Source: Naematelia aurantialba (Eukaryota; Basidiomycota; Tremellomycetes; Tremellales; Naemateliaceae). Taken from it: a stretch of DNA of 64,000 bases. Position 1 is the first letter of the stretch; each line of letters opens with the position of its first letter. The position numbers and the translations under genes were made by a program. The stretch lies in assembly GCA_021527695.1 (NCBI GenBank), contig JAKFAO010000006.1, positions 1,240,001-1,304,000 on the forward strand, read 5' to 3'. This document shows positions 12,099 to 22,400 of this stretch, in pieces. The notes under the pieces are model-generated. The model searched no databases. It saw nothing but the letters and a program-made list of their open reading frames with translations, and was not told the origin of the DNA.

Positions 12099-13969
12099 AT
12101 GGCGATCATCAAGCAGGGGGATCTCGTCCTCGTAACCGGCGCGTCGGGCTACATTGCTGCGTGAGGCGTCCTGCTGCCACTTCCGGATAAGCCGGGATCG
12201 TTCTTCCGCTGATAATGAGTAGGTGGGCGGTAAAGACGTTCCTCGAGAGGGGATATAGAGTGCGCGGGACGGTGCGGTCTACAGGTAAGGGCGAGTATCT
12301 CAAGGATCTTTTCAAGTCCGACGGGTTCGAATATGTGATTGTCGAGGATATCAGCCAGGTAAGCAGTCACTGGTAGAATTGGTCGAGATTTGGACCGACG
12401 GTGTGCAGGATGGCGCGTTTGACGAGGCGGTCAAGGGCGTTGATGCCGTAGCTCACATGGCTAGGTGAGCCAGCACGTTCATGCATTCCCAGACCGTGAG
12501 GAGCCGGAAATTGACCGGACGCCAGTCCGTACCACTTCAAGGCGGATGATCCGGAAGAGCTCCGAGTCCCAGCTGTGCACGGCACGACCGGTATCCTCAA
12601 GTCGTTGCAGAAGAACAAGTGCGATATAGCATTATATCCTTGACCCGTCGCTGACACGACACCAGCCCGAACTGCAAGCGTATTGTCATCACTTCATCTG
12701 TGGCAGCAATTATGGATACATCGCTCCCGACGCCACAGCAGTAAGCCACGATCCCATCTGGCCTCTGGCCCGCATCGCCCTCATCACTTCCGGCCGCATG
12801 ATCAGCGATTGCGTTGTAGTGGCTTTTCCTCCTCCAGGCGCCTTGGGTGAATGCTGACAGAGGCACAGCTTCACCGAGAAAGACTGGAATCCCGTGTCGG
12901 TCAAGGAATGCGAAGAGAAGGGCCGAAATGCAAGCCAGGCTGACAAGTACCGAGGTGAGTACGATTGCACTATACGATAGCCTGTCAAGGACATGCTGAT
13001 ATGACTGTGCAGCTAGCAAGACGCTCGCAGAGCAGGCTTTCTGGAAGTTCTTTGAGGACGAGAAACCATCCTTCGAGGCTGTTACCATCAACCCGCCTCT
13101 TGTTCGTTGTCATCTTTCTACGATCCCCAATCCCATCCACTTCACTCTTCGCACTTCACTTGGTGCTTCCGTGCCGCCTTGGAGGCAGAGCTGGACTGAC
13201 ACGGACAGGTGCTTGGTCCTATCATTCATCAAGTCGAATCTGGCGACGCACTCAACACCTCTGTCGGTCCGTCTGTTCGCGCACGGGTACGGGCATGCTG
13301 CTGATGCGTTTCAGCCGCGTTCTACGAGTGGATGAGTGGCAAGAAGACCGAGGCTGACTTGCCGGCGGGCAATATGAACTTTGTTGATGTCCGAGATTGT
13401 ATGTCAAAGTCTACCTGTCATTCCTTACCTGTGCCAAAGGCATCACTTGGGAGTGTAAGGGGAATTTAGTGCTGACACAAGGGGTCTAGGCGCACTTGCT
13501 CATGTCCGCGCGTTGGAGGTGGAGCAGGCCAAGGGCCAACGATTTATTACCTCGGGCGGCCCTTTCAGCGCCAACGACTACGTAGTGGTGAGTCTTCCCG
13601 CCACTTTTGCGACTCTCTGCACATTACATCCCACGGCCCATAGCCCTCTGCGTCACCTTGCAGACGATGGGCAACTGGATTTTCTTGCAGATATATCCCA
13701 CTCCATCGCAGACACGCTCTGTATCTTGCACTGGATCTGCATTCTGGAGCGTGGCCAGACCGCTGACTCTGTATCAGGGCATTCATAAAGCTTACCCCGG
13801 GCTGCCCAACATTCCCAAGGGCGATGCAAGCAAGAAACAATCGATCGATGCCCAATGCAACGTCTTTGACGGGAGCAAGGCCACCAAAGTCCTGGGCATC
13901 CGATTCAACCCGATCGAGAACGTCGTGGAGGACATGGCGAAGGACTTGAAGGCGAAGTTTGGGCCTTGA
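12099..13969 (+). CDS. NAD(P)-dependent reductase of the Gre2 / dihydroflavonol-4-reductase-like family
   Basis: Extended SDR that reduces aldehydes or ketones such as methylglyoxal in characterised fungal relatives; cytosolic. First exons 12099-12160 and 12223-12358 give LVLVTGASGYIAAWAV (nucleotide-binding motif) and YRVRGTVRS; further exons start at 12409 and 12526. KRIVITSSVAAI precedes the catalytic ADKYRASK (YxxxK). Then come INPPLVLGP, MNFVDVRDCALAHVRAL and a last exon starting near 13778 that ends DMAKDLKAKFGP. About nine or ten exons, each joined in frame by GT-AG sites, giving roughly 340 residues, normal for the family. Substrate cannot be read from sequence, so I give no gene symbol. 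Confidence 0.9.
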
Positions 13970-14138
13970 GTGCGAGGCTTTGATAGACTATGCAGGTTTT
14001 GCGCGCGATACAGTAGAGACGGAGACAAGGTCTTCGTAACGCCGACCGGGCCCGGTTCGGAAGGCCGCATTCCGTGAGGATAGAAAGGCCAGGGATAGGT
14101 CCGGGTCCCAACTCCAGGGGCAGGTCTCGAGAGCCCAG

Positions 14139-14215
14139 TTCCGTGTGGTCGAAGGCTCCGTTCCGTGTGGCCGAAGGCTCTTCCGTGTGGTCGAAGGCAG
14201 ACTTTCCGTGTGGAT
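14139..14215. repeat. Four copies of TTCCGTGTGG(T/C)CGAAGGC-like unit
   Basis: Copies begin near 14139, 14161, 14180 and 14203; the last is partial. The unit is about 20 bases and lies roughly 650 bases upstream of the next start codon. Confidence 0.85.
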
Positions 14216-14760
14216 CAAAGAACTAGCCTGTGGGGTAGGGTAGCGCAGTGCGATAAAGTCGGACATGGACCTTCCCGGCGAGAGATGGGAGAGGGTGGAC
14301 GGCGGATCTTGACGTCATCTGGGCTTCCAAGCCCAAAGTCAACGACCGAGATGAGCGCGCAGGCCACCCCGGTCTATTGTTCGCTCGCGGGTCGGGGTCG
14401 CCAGGGTGCCCGCGGGTATCGAGCGCCGAGACGCGGTATGACGGCGTGATGAGGTAGCTTCATCCTCTGACTGCGTATTTCAAGAGTCGCTGCAGCAGCG
14501 TCGCTCAGGCGCGAGGGCTTCGCGCCACTACAGTCTATCGACTTGACTTTTAGGGAGTCGATCTTCACGCTGAGAAAGGAAGGCCGATGTTCCAGATCTT
14601 CAGCGCCACTCTGATGGGCGGCCCTTTGCGCTGCATCGTTGGACACCTAGGGCCGTGTCCTGTCTCCTTCGTATACTTGCTTCCCATCGAACGAGGATAG
14701 TGCGGTCCATTTAAGCACCACGTCTGATCACTGACTACACGTTGAATCCCCCTCCCCAGT

Positions 14761-14818
14761 TGACGACACTGTCAGGTTGCCACCGCAACTGACGACATAT
14801 TCAAGTCGCCACTCCAGC
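14761..14818 (+). promoter_or_regulatory. Tandem 29-bp imperfect direct repeat upstream of a start codon
   Basis: Copy one (14761-14789) and copy two (14790-14818) both begin TGACGACA and share a central GCCAC; a third TGAC follows at 14819. The block ends 40 bases before the ATG at 14858, a position that suits a regulatory or 5' leader element. Function is inference. Confidence 0.45.
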
Positions 14819-14857
14819 TGACTAAGCGTTGAAGCCAAGCTACGACCCTCAGTCGAT

Positions 14858-15442
14858 ATGTCTCGATCGCAAGGAACCAGCCAGTTCGAATGGATCAGGA
14901 GCGAAAACACCACTGGCAAAGTACACAGCACGGGTCTGTACCTGTCCCTACCGGGGGCGACGAGCTCGATCTGCCTCCAATCGACATGCACATTCGACCG
15001 TAGCGCTTTCTTCTGCACCGTCCCGCGCTGTTCGCTTCCCGCTGCTGTGCCCTGCCCTCTCGCGCTGGAGGAACTGCGAGACTGGGCCGAGCTCTTGGTA
15101 GACGCCAACGAGCAGTTTCCCGATCGCGCCGGGTCGAGCTCGATGTCCAAGTGGCCGCGCGGGCGTGACATGAGCTTCACGGAGCAGCCGGAAAGCCACG
15201 TCGCTGTCGGTGTCCTCGCGGCCCTGAGGGAGCAGCTGGCGCACAGCCTCGCGACCTATCTCCTCGAAACGGTGCGGGGTATGCGCGTGCAAGAGCTTGG
15301 CGGGATCCCGAATCTGGAGGTCACGGTCTACTCCATCGCTGGGGCAGATACGAGAGGCTGGTTCCGCTCGTCGTCGGTCCTCTTTCTCCCTTGGAGCCCG
15401 TACCTGGAGGCCAGGGTGTTGTCGCAGGAAGACAGTATTTAG
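14858..15442 (+). CDS. Unrecognised intronless gene A of a three-gene tandem set (194 residues)
   Basis: I do not recognise a family. The frame is open without introns from 14858. Visible features: a Cys-containing block QSTCTFDRSAFFCTVPR near residues 41-57, an amphipathic helix-like block VLAALREQLAHSLATYLLE near 118-137, and a hydrophobic strand-like block NLEVTVYSI near 152-160. The same three blocks, in the same order and at similar spacing, occur in the next two genes downstream (16380-17000 and 17684-18844). No signal peptide or membrane segment is obvious. Intronless structure is unusual beside its multi-exon neighbours. It could be a lineage-specific family; expression is unproven. 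Confidence 0.5.
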   Translation: MSRSQGTSQFEWIRSENTTGKVHSTGLYLSLPGATSSICLQSTCTFDRSAFFCTVPRCSLPAAVPCPLALEELRDWAELLVDANEQFPDRAGSSSMSKWPRGRDMSFTEQPESHVAVGVLAALREQLAHSLATYLLETVRGMRVQELGGIPNLEVTVYSIAGADTRGWFRSSSVLFLPWSPYLEARVLSQEDSI

Positions 15443-16379
15443 CTCGTTCCCCCAGGGTGGACCACTTGGGCTGGTGCAATGGTGCAGATGCCGAAACCAC
15501 ACATGGCACATACACGGTGAACAACGGAGTTGTACACGTAGCGCTCAATGGAGCTGCGAAGGGTGCGGCCGATGCGGAGATATCAAATGTACTTATGCTT
15601 GCGAGTTGTTATCGACAGGATTGTTAGATTTGTTTCGAGAAGAGCTGGGATATGCAATGCGGTAATTATAAAGGCGGCACGGGTCGGTTGGCTCATCTCC
15701 AGAATGATCACACTCTCTCACTGAATCAGTCCCCATACCACGGAGTTACTCTTGAAGAGGTCCGTGCGCCACTTGCCGGCTTGGAATGCCGACACTTGCT
15801 GTGCTGATCACACGGCCCTCAAGTGACGGCGACTGGCCACGAGAATATGTTGCTGCCCTGTACTCTGAGAAGTTAGGAGGACGGAACAAAATGTCTCCCA
15901 AAACTCTCAGCCTGATAGTCCGAAACGGCGTAGCTGCAGCGCTGGACAGCGTCGTGCGTTTAAGATTCAGCCGAGAAGTCGTAATGATTGCCGGGTGGTT
16001 GTGGTCGAGGAAAGGCATCCTGTAGCGCTAATCTCGGGATACGTGCAGGTCTGAACCCACCCTAGAATCATATTTAACCATCGGCGGTTCTCCGGCTAGG
16101 TTATGCATAGCGGAAGCCGTTCCATAAAGGATGCGGAAACACAGGAGAGACGGTGAGGAAAGTGAAACAATGTTTAGTGGAGCGTCTTACCTTTCAGCCG
16201 GCAGAGCAACTGAGTTCAGAAGAGCTCGCGCTGAAGTAGAAGAATCCAAACGCCTGCGAGTGCACTGAGTTCTCAGAACGTATATAGGCGTTGGGATTCG
16301 GCTTCCCGCCTCTGCCCACATCGGGAAGACTCGTTTCTCACCGCGCAGCGATCGCCTGCCTATCGACAAGTCTGATACC
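15443..16379. other. Intergenic region between unrecognised genes A and B
   Basis: No recognisable gene. A TATA-like word (GTATATAGG) near 16279-16287 lies about 95 bases before the next ATG and may be the core promoter of gene B. Confidence 0.45.
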
Positions 16380-17000
16380 ATGGCTGACAATTCTGCGTCA
16401 CATGTCGATTCTGGCCTCGTGGCTCGAGGATGGACAGATACACTTCCCAGCGGTCTCGTCGATAACGACCAGACTATGCTTTCCTGCTGGCACCCGGAGG
16501 ACGTGGCACGGCTCACGGCCGAGTGCGTATGCACGTGCCACCGTGGCGTGTTTGCTTACTCTGTCCCGACAATTCGGGAATCACTCGTTGTAGAGCGCTC
16601 CACCATCGGTCCGGGTGAGGAATACGCCATCGCCGCTCGATTCACAGGAACGGTGCAGCGCCTCAGCAGCAAGCCAGACGAGACGTGGGCCGTCTTCGAC
16701 AATGACCGTATCGCGATTGACCTGTCTGCAACCGCGCGTGAGTTTGTCGCCACCATGCGAGAAGAGCTCGCGCATCGGATGGCCCTGGTATTGGACGAAG
16801 AGAGGAAACTGAGGGACCGTGAGGCGATGGTCGTTTGCCCGGGCTTCCTACGCACCGGCTTCTCAGTGACGGTCACCTCTATCCCCGCCGACACCTTCGT
16901 CGAACGCCACGGGCAAGGTCTGCACGAATGTATCAGCTCGGGAGGCACCGCCGCGTTACACTCTCGGACCAGCCGCCGCGGAGAGTCAGCCAAGCTGTAG
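16380..17000 (+). CDS. Unrecognised intronless gene B of the tandem set (206 residues)
   Basis: Function unknown. The frame is open from 16380, about 95 bases after a TATA-like word. It carries CVCTCHRGVFAYSVPT near residues 49-64, FVATMREELAHRMALVLDEE near 122-141 and GFSVTVTSIP near 160-169, matching the three blocks of genes A and C in order and spacing. It adds a segment, WAVFDNDRIAIDLSATA, with alternating hydrophobic residues. A 255-residue open frame runs antisense over 16556-17323; I prefer the + frame because it is the one resembling its neighbours. The C-terminal 35 residues look low in information, so a missed intron near the end is possible. Confidence 0.5.
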   Translation: MADNSASHVDSGLVARGWTDTLPSGLVDNDQTMLSCWHPEDVARLTAECVCTCHRGVFAYSVPTIRESLVVERSTIGPGEEYAIAARFTGTVQRLSSKPDETWAVFDNDRIAIDLSATAREFVATMREELAHRMALVLDEERKLRDREAMVVCPGFLRTGFSVTVTSIPADTFVERHGQGLHECISSGGTAALHSRTSRRGESAKL

Positions 17001-17683
17001 AAACTGCGCGCGCCGCATCGAGACACGGTGATTGTCGGTGGCGAATTCAGATGCTCGTGTTGTGGTGTTGAAAGGATGAGGTGACAGCTCCTGTAGCCTG
17101 AATGTGAACTACCCTCTGTGAAAGTCCCAAGCGAGACACCTATGTCCTTGGGAAGCATCGAAATGAAGTAATCCTTGCCGAGAAGATTCATACATCCAAG
17201 ACCCAAAAGTGACCCACGCCTGAGCCGCGAATTCCGTCGCCACTCACCCAGATCAAAGCCAGGAGAGTGTAGGAGCGTGTGGTGTATGGCCCAAAGTGAC
17301 CCTCCAGACTCCGTCGGCCGCACTCTCGATCGTCGCCCAGTCTCGCCTTCGGAGGTGATCGTTCGGGGATTGAGACCCTCGAGACCTGAAAAGAGGTCGC
17401 ACAGCCCGGACCCACGTCGATGTCGTGGCGTCTACTTGTCGTTTAAGTGTCAGAGCATCGGTATGAATCCCGACAACAGAGCATGGAGTGGAAGCGAAGA
17501 ACTGTGAGTATCCGGATAGAATACAGTATAATGCCCATAAAGAAGGCATCTAAGGGGGTCATAAAATCGCCACCTGCCGTGGGCCTCGGTTCCTCCAGTT
17601 GTCCTCCTGGGCATTCTGAATAGATTTCTAACCCCACTATTTCCTACCAGATCCGATTAACCAAGTCGTCACCGTGGCGAAGC
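17001..17683. other. Intergenic region between unrecognised genes B and C
   Basis: Open frames on + (17175-17507) and - are short and show no family resemblance. I see nothing definite. Confidence 0.45.
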
Positions 17684-18844
17684 ATGGCGTGGACCACCAA
17701 ACGTTCTACTAAGGCTTCCAAAGGCTCTGCCAAGACTGAGACGAAAGCCCAAGCCTCAGCGCCTGTGCCCATGACCGCAGCGTCCACGACCGCGGCGTCC
17801 ACCGCTGCAGAGCCGAGCAGAACATCGGGGCGGAAATTGAGAAGGCCGTTGGTCACTCTACCTGCTCGTGAGCGCTCTTCCGAGGGGCGAAAGGCGTTTG
17901 ACGGCGGTGCTCGTGAAACCTCACGGCCGTCGTCCCGCTCGACCGTTCGAACCGAGACGACACGGGTTCCACGCCGAAGTTTCACGGAAGTGGGAAGACC
18001 GCCGACTGCCGTTGCGCCGAGTTTTGACAAATGGACGCGGGAAGAACAGCCCGCCAGCGCAGAGAATCAGTGGCGATCAGTGATCTATTATGACCTGCGC
18101 GACGAGGCGCACGCCTTCCAGGTCACCATGCACGCGCGGTACACGGACGGCCCGGATGGCTTCTACTGCACGGTCCCGCGTTTCGGCCCGCTGTACTGGT
18201 TCAACCCGAGCACCCGGCGGGCCGAAAAGTCCAGCGGGTCACGCCTCAAGAGCCAAATCAACGGCCCCAGCAACGGCATCAACAACGGCAACGCTGCAGA
18301 GCCTGTCGATGCGGCTACCAGCACCGCTGGGGCCAGTGGGTCGAGGCGGCGAAAGCGATCGAGTACGGGCTCGCTCGGCGAAGGCCGCAAGTGGTGGGTC
18401 ACGCCGCCGACCAAGCAGGGCCAGATGGGCAAGTGGCGGCCGTGGTGCTACATGTACACCAAGTCGCTGGAGGACGATCCGTCCTTTGTGCGACTCGGCA
18501 ACGAGCCCGAACTGGTCACGCACCTCGCCCAGTCTCTGACGGGATATCTCTGGCAGATGGCCGCAGCGCAGCGCGACGTGGATGAGATGGACCTGTGTGT
18601 GGCGCTGCACGGCGACAGTAATGCCGACCTCGCGGAATGGACGAGGATGTACTCGCTCATCTCGGCGCCGTGGTACACCCCTGCCAGCGGAAACGACGAG
18701 GCAAAGACGGCTGAAGACGGGAACACCGGGGCTGACCGCGAGTCAAAGACTGCCGGTGGCCCGACAATCGTCTGGGCACAATTCCCAGCACACGAAGAGA
18801 CGATCATAGACCAGCTCAGGGCGTCCACGCCGTCTCCAAATTGA
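17684..18844 (+). CDS. Unrecognised intronless gene C of the tandem set (386 residues)
   Basis: Function unknown. The first 120 residues are a Ser/Thr/Ala/Arg-rich, probably disordered leader absent from genes A and B. The shared part begins near residue 130 (WRSVIYYDLRDEAHAFQVTM), with ARYTDGPDGFYCTVPRFGP near 151-169, a basic insert RRRKRSSTG near 221-229 that could act as a nuclear localisation signal (inference), LVTHLAQSLTGYLWQMAAAQ near 277-296 and MDLCVALHG near 302-310. Three conserved blocks line up with genes A and B; a Trp/Tyr-rich stretch (WRPWCYMYTK) is specific to C. Strong codon-like composition supports it as real coding sequence. Confidence 0.6.
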   Translation: MAWTTKRSTKASKGSAKTETKAQASAPVPMTAASTTAASTAAEPSRTSGRKLRRPLVTLPARERSSEGRKAFDGGARETSRPSSRSTVRTETTRVPRRSFTEVGRPPTAVAPSFDKWTREEQPASAENQWRSVIYYDLRDEAHAFQVTMHARYTDGPDGFYCTVPRFGPLYWFNPSTRRAEKSSGSRLKSQINGPSNGINNGNAAEPVDAATSTAGASGSRRRKRSSTGSLGEGRKWWVTPPTKQGQMGKWRPWCYMYTKSLEDDPSFVRLGNEPELVTHLAQSLTGYLWQMAAAQRDVDEMDLCVALHGDSNADLAEWTRMYSLISAPWYTPASGNDEAKTAEDGNTGADRESKTAGGPTIVWAQFPAHEETIIDQLRASTPSPN

Positions 18845-19464
18845 GAAGATCAGTCGTTTCCAATGGCCACTCTATCGTGATGTCGCACCCTCACCAATGG
18901 CGAGTCGGGACACCTCCTTGTCCGCAGAGTCAGGACAGAGTATATGAACTGTGTTTCATACCTATTATTCACATCAACATCTGTATTCGGTCCAGTAGAA
19001 CGTGCGCACGATACCCAACCAATGCCAGTCGGCCATGTCCTCTCGAACCTATCCATTACATCTTGTTACAGTACCGTACATATGCCATGCTTATTACAAT
19101 ACGTGTGTTGCGCCGCGTCCAGCATCATCCTGCGTCCCGTGTTTTAACCTTCTCCAAGCATGTCTACCCAGCCTGTCCTAGTCCCTCCAGGCTTCAGTGT
19201 GCCCAATCGTCCCTAGCCCTCTCGTGTATTGTCCGGACTGTCCTGTCCCGGTTGTCTCTGCCGTCCATCCAGTCTCTCCTGCCTCACAGTCTCCTGCCTC
19301 ACAGTCTCCTGCCTCACAGTCTCCTGCCTCACAGTCTCCTGCCTCACAGTCTCCTGCCTCACAGTCTCCTGCCTCACAGGCTCTCCTGCCTGACCAGCCT
19401 CAATGCTCGTCCATGCGTTTTGCTAGTCCTTTCCAAAATTCCCATTGTCCATCTCCCAGCGTGC
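18845..19464. other. Convergent intergenic region with a 15-bp tandem repeat
   Basis: Lies between the 3' ends of gene C and the lipase gene. Apart from the repeat at 19276-19380 nothing is recognised. Confidence 0.6.
19276..19380. repeat. Seven copies of a 15-bp repeat, CTCCTGCCTCACAGT
   Basis: Seven head-to-tail copies, six perfect and the last ending CAGG. About 85 bases beyond the stop of the lipase gene. Confidence 0.95.
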
Positions 19465-22400
19465 CTACATCTTCCCACACCCCATCCCATCATACAACAA
19501 CTGCGTCGACCTTTCGTAATGCGACGGTAAATGATCATTCAACATGGTCTTGGTGAACAGCGCTATCTCCATCAGCATTGTTCCACCGACTCGCGTTGAA
19601 GACCTTGATGCGACTCACGTTCTCTGAACCGTTCTTCTACAGAGTCGCATTGCCTCAATATCTGCGTGTGTCGTCAATTCGGCTTGGCCTGAGAGTACCA
19701 CTACCAGAAGCAAGACACGCACCACTCTGTGAGCTTGTTTGTGGTGAGTCGCTTTGGCTCCCCTGCGCTTTTCGGCCTCGTTGGCCTCGGTCGTGACGAA
19801 TACGTCGAAATATTCCTTTCGATCGTCAGCTCGAGATCCAGCGTTGAGCATCGGGAAGAAATCCTCGGGAGTCCTAGGGAGTAGAGCTTTGGAAGAATAC
19901 TTGGGGACAGAGCCTCAGGATAGAGCCGGGAGGTAGGCCGTAGGAGACGGAGAAAGAACGAGCCGGAAACCCACGAGAATATATACAACCCCAGGGGGAT
20001 AGAGCTTATCACTGTCCATATCCGCTCTCATGGTCTTGATGAGGCTGACCATCCAGTCGCGCAGAACCTCGTCGTCGCCTGGCACTGAGGCGCTGGGGCT
20101 CTGGAGCGCCGACGGCGGGGTCGAGAACCGTGAGCTTCCAGGTAGGCTGACGAGGGAATTTTGGAAGGGCAGTTTGCTGTGGTATATCCCCACCACCTGC
20201 GGCGGGTTAGACACAGACCTCGCTGGTGCACGGCGACTGGGACGCGGGGCTCGCAGAGCGCAGTGAAAAGCAATGAGTCCAGGTGGAGAGGAGATAACGC
20301 AGAACTTGTGGTGCACAACGTGAAAAGCAACGAGACGTGGACAGCGATGAGACGTGTACCATGAGGCGTGGCAGATATTGAGACGTGAAAACAGAGACAA
20401 GAGGGACGCAGCGACGTAGGATGGACCTACCCTTCCGACAATTTCTTCTGCCACATTACCTTCTTCGTACAGCGTCAGGGCGATATTCCGGAGATCCCGC
20501 AACGTGCCTAGGCTGATACAAGGGACGACGTCCGAATTCTGCACGACGGACGTGATGAGCCCCCGCGCATACTTTGCCAGGTCGGGCGACGCTATCGCTG
20601 GCGGTCCGTAAGCGTAAGCGTGGATCGGCCGGCCCGCCGGCAGACCCGAGTTGAAACTCGTCACAAAGGGCGTTGTGATTGGCGGGTGAGTGACCGAATG
20701 TGCGCGCGCCTGGTTTTCCCTGACGAACATGGCCGACGGCGTCGAGCATGCAATGGCAAGAAGAGCGGCAACGCCGCCGCCCAGCGAATGGCCAGTCACC
20801 ACAAGACCGTACGTTGGGTACTTGTTGAGCGTATCCACCAGCGTCTGATGCACTGTCGACTGCTTGACGGTCAGACCCAGCGCCGACTGGTACATCCCGC
20901 TGTGGACGTAGTAGTCGCCGTCGGGATCCCCGCCTTCCACCTGGATGCTTCGATACTCGCACGTCAGGTCGACCAGGAGATCCGACAGTCCAAGTGTACC
21001 CCTACATGTCCTGCTGGACTCAGCCGCAGAATCCACAGTTGAAAATCGGAGATGGCTACTTACAGAACGACGGCCTGGAGTTTATGCTCCACAGCAATAT
21101 AGTGCACCAACGGTGGCGCCTTGCTGCGCGGAAACGACGTATGCTCCATGAATGAAGATAGTAGGAGCGAGTCGATGGGGATATTCGTATGCTGAGCCTG
21201 AATTTCAGTCAGCTCTCTCGCATTCTTCCCACACCACACTGCGGTATAACGCACGAATGCCCAGCTGTTGGCGTGGTGTCGCGCAGTACTCGAAAAGTTG
21301 TAGTCGCTGTTTCCCAAGCCGAATATGCGAAGGAAGTTTTGCTTTTATGCGTCAGCTGACATAAGCATTCGCTGATCACGGTACGTACGCCATATGCCGC
21401 ACTCGAGTATCGCATAAAGCGGTGGATGTTGCGAATCAACGAATCGTGCGGGAAGAGGCTACCTGGCGTCTCATCGGCCTGCTCGGGTCGTTGAGACGAG
21501 GCGGCTTGAACGCGAGTCTGGCTACTATGCACCGTCTCGTGTACCGCGGTAAGGGACGGCCGGTTTCTCTGAGTTTCTCGGCTCCGATAGGTGTCGGAAG
21601 ACTTTCGCGACACAGGCACAGAGACCATTGGGGATGGTGGCGGTGCGCGGACGCCAGTATCAGGATATCGCTGCTCAAATCGCCCCGATCCCGACTTGGG
21701 CGGCTCTGAGCGCCGCTCTGTGGGGACCTCCTGTCGATGAGGACTGGTTTCTCGAGAAGTCTGACGAGATCCCATCGAGAGCGCTGCCCGAGCTCGTGAA
21801 ATCGCCTTGCCTACCTGAGATTCCGCCTTGCGTGGCGACAGAGGCGAGTCCGGCTTGCGTGATGAGGGAGTTGGCATCAGTTCCGACTTGCCGGATGGGG
21901 CATGTAGTGGTTCCGACTTGCGTTGTGGGGGTTGCAGCGGTTCCGGCGTACGTGTGGAGGTGTGCAACGGTTCCGACTTGCGTAGGGGTGTTTGCAGTGG
22001 TTCCGCCTTACGTGTCGTCGGGAAGCTGGATGGCGTTGTATCCGTCTGGTAAAGTGAGACCCGGGTCGTCTTGACTGGCGTCCCACTTCCATTTCCACAG
22101 CCAGGTGACTCGGAACGAGCCACGGATTGGATCGATACCACCGGCGGGCTCTTGGATTTCTTGCTCCAATCGACTCTCCGCACATCTGGTCTACTGCCCA
22201 GTCGACTCGCGCTCCGCTTGCCCGGGACACCCACGGCACCAAGCGCACCAGCGCCACCCGTGGTATTCTCGCGACCACTTCCACTTCCACTTCCCTCCGA
22301 GACATCTTCCGACGGCCCCCTGACACGCCGGAACGTCCGCTTGTGCTGCAGGAGCTTGTTGGTCATGGTCCGCAGCACGAGCCTCCGCTTAGGACTGGCG

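Larger units (their letters stand above)
13970..14857. other. Intergenic region with two sets of short direct repeats
   Basis: Separates the Gre2-like gene from the first unrecognised intronless gene. It holds the repeats at 14139-14215 and 14761-14818 and no recognised gene. Confidence 0.55.

Noticed and set aside
16556..17323. 255-codon - strand open frame over unrecognised gene B
   Set aside because: Longer than gene B itself, but only the + frame shows the blocks shared with the neighbouring paralogues, so this is taken as a shadow.
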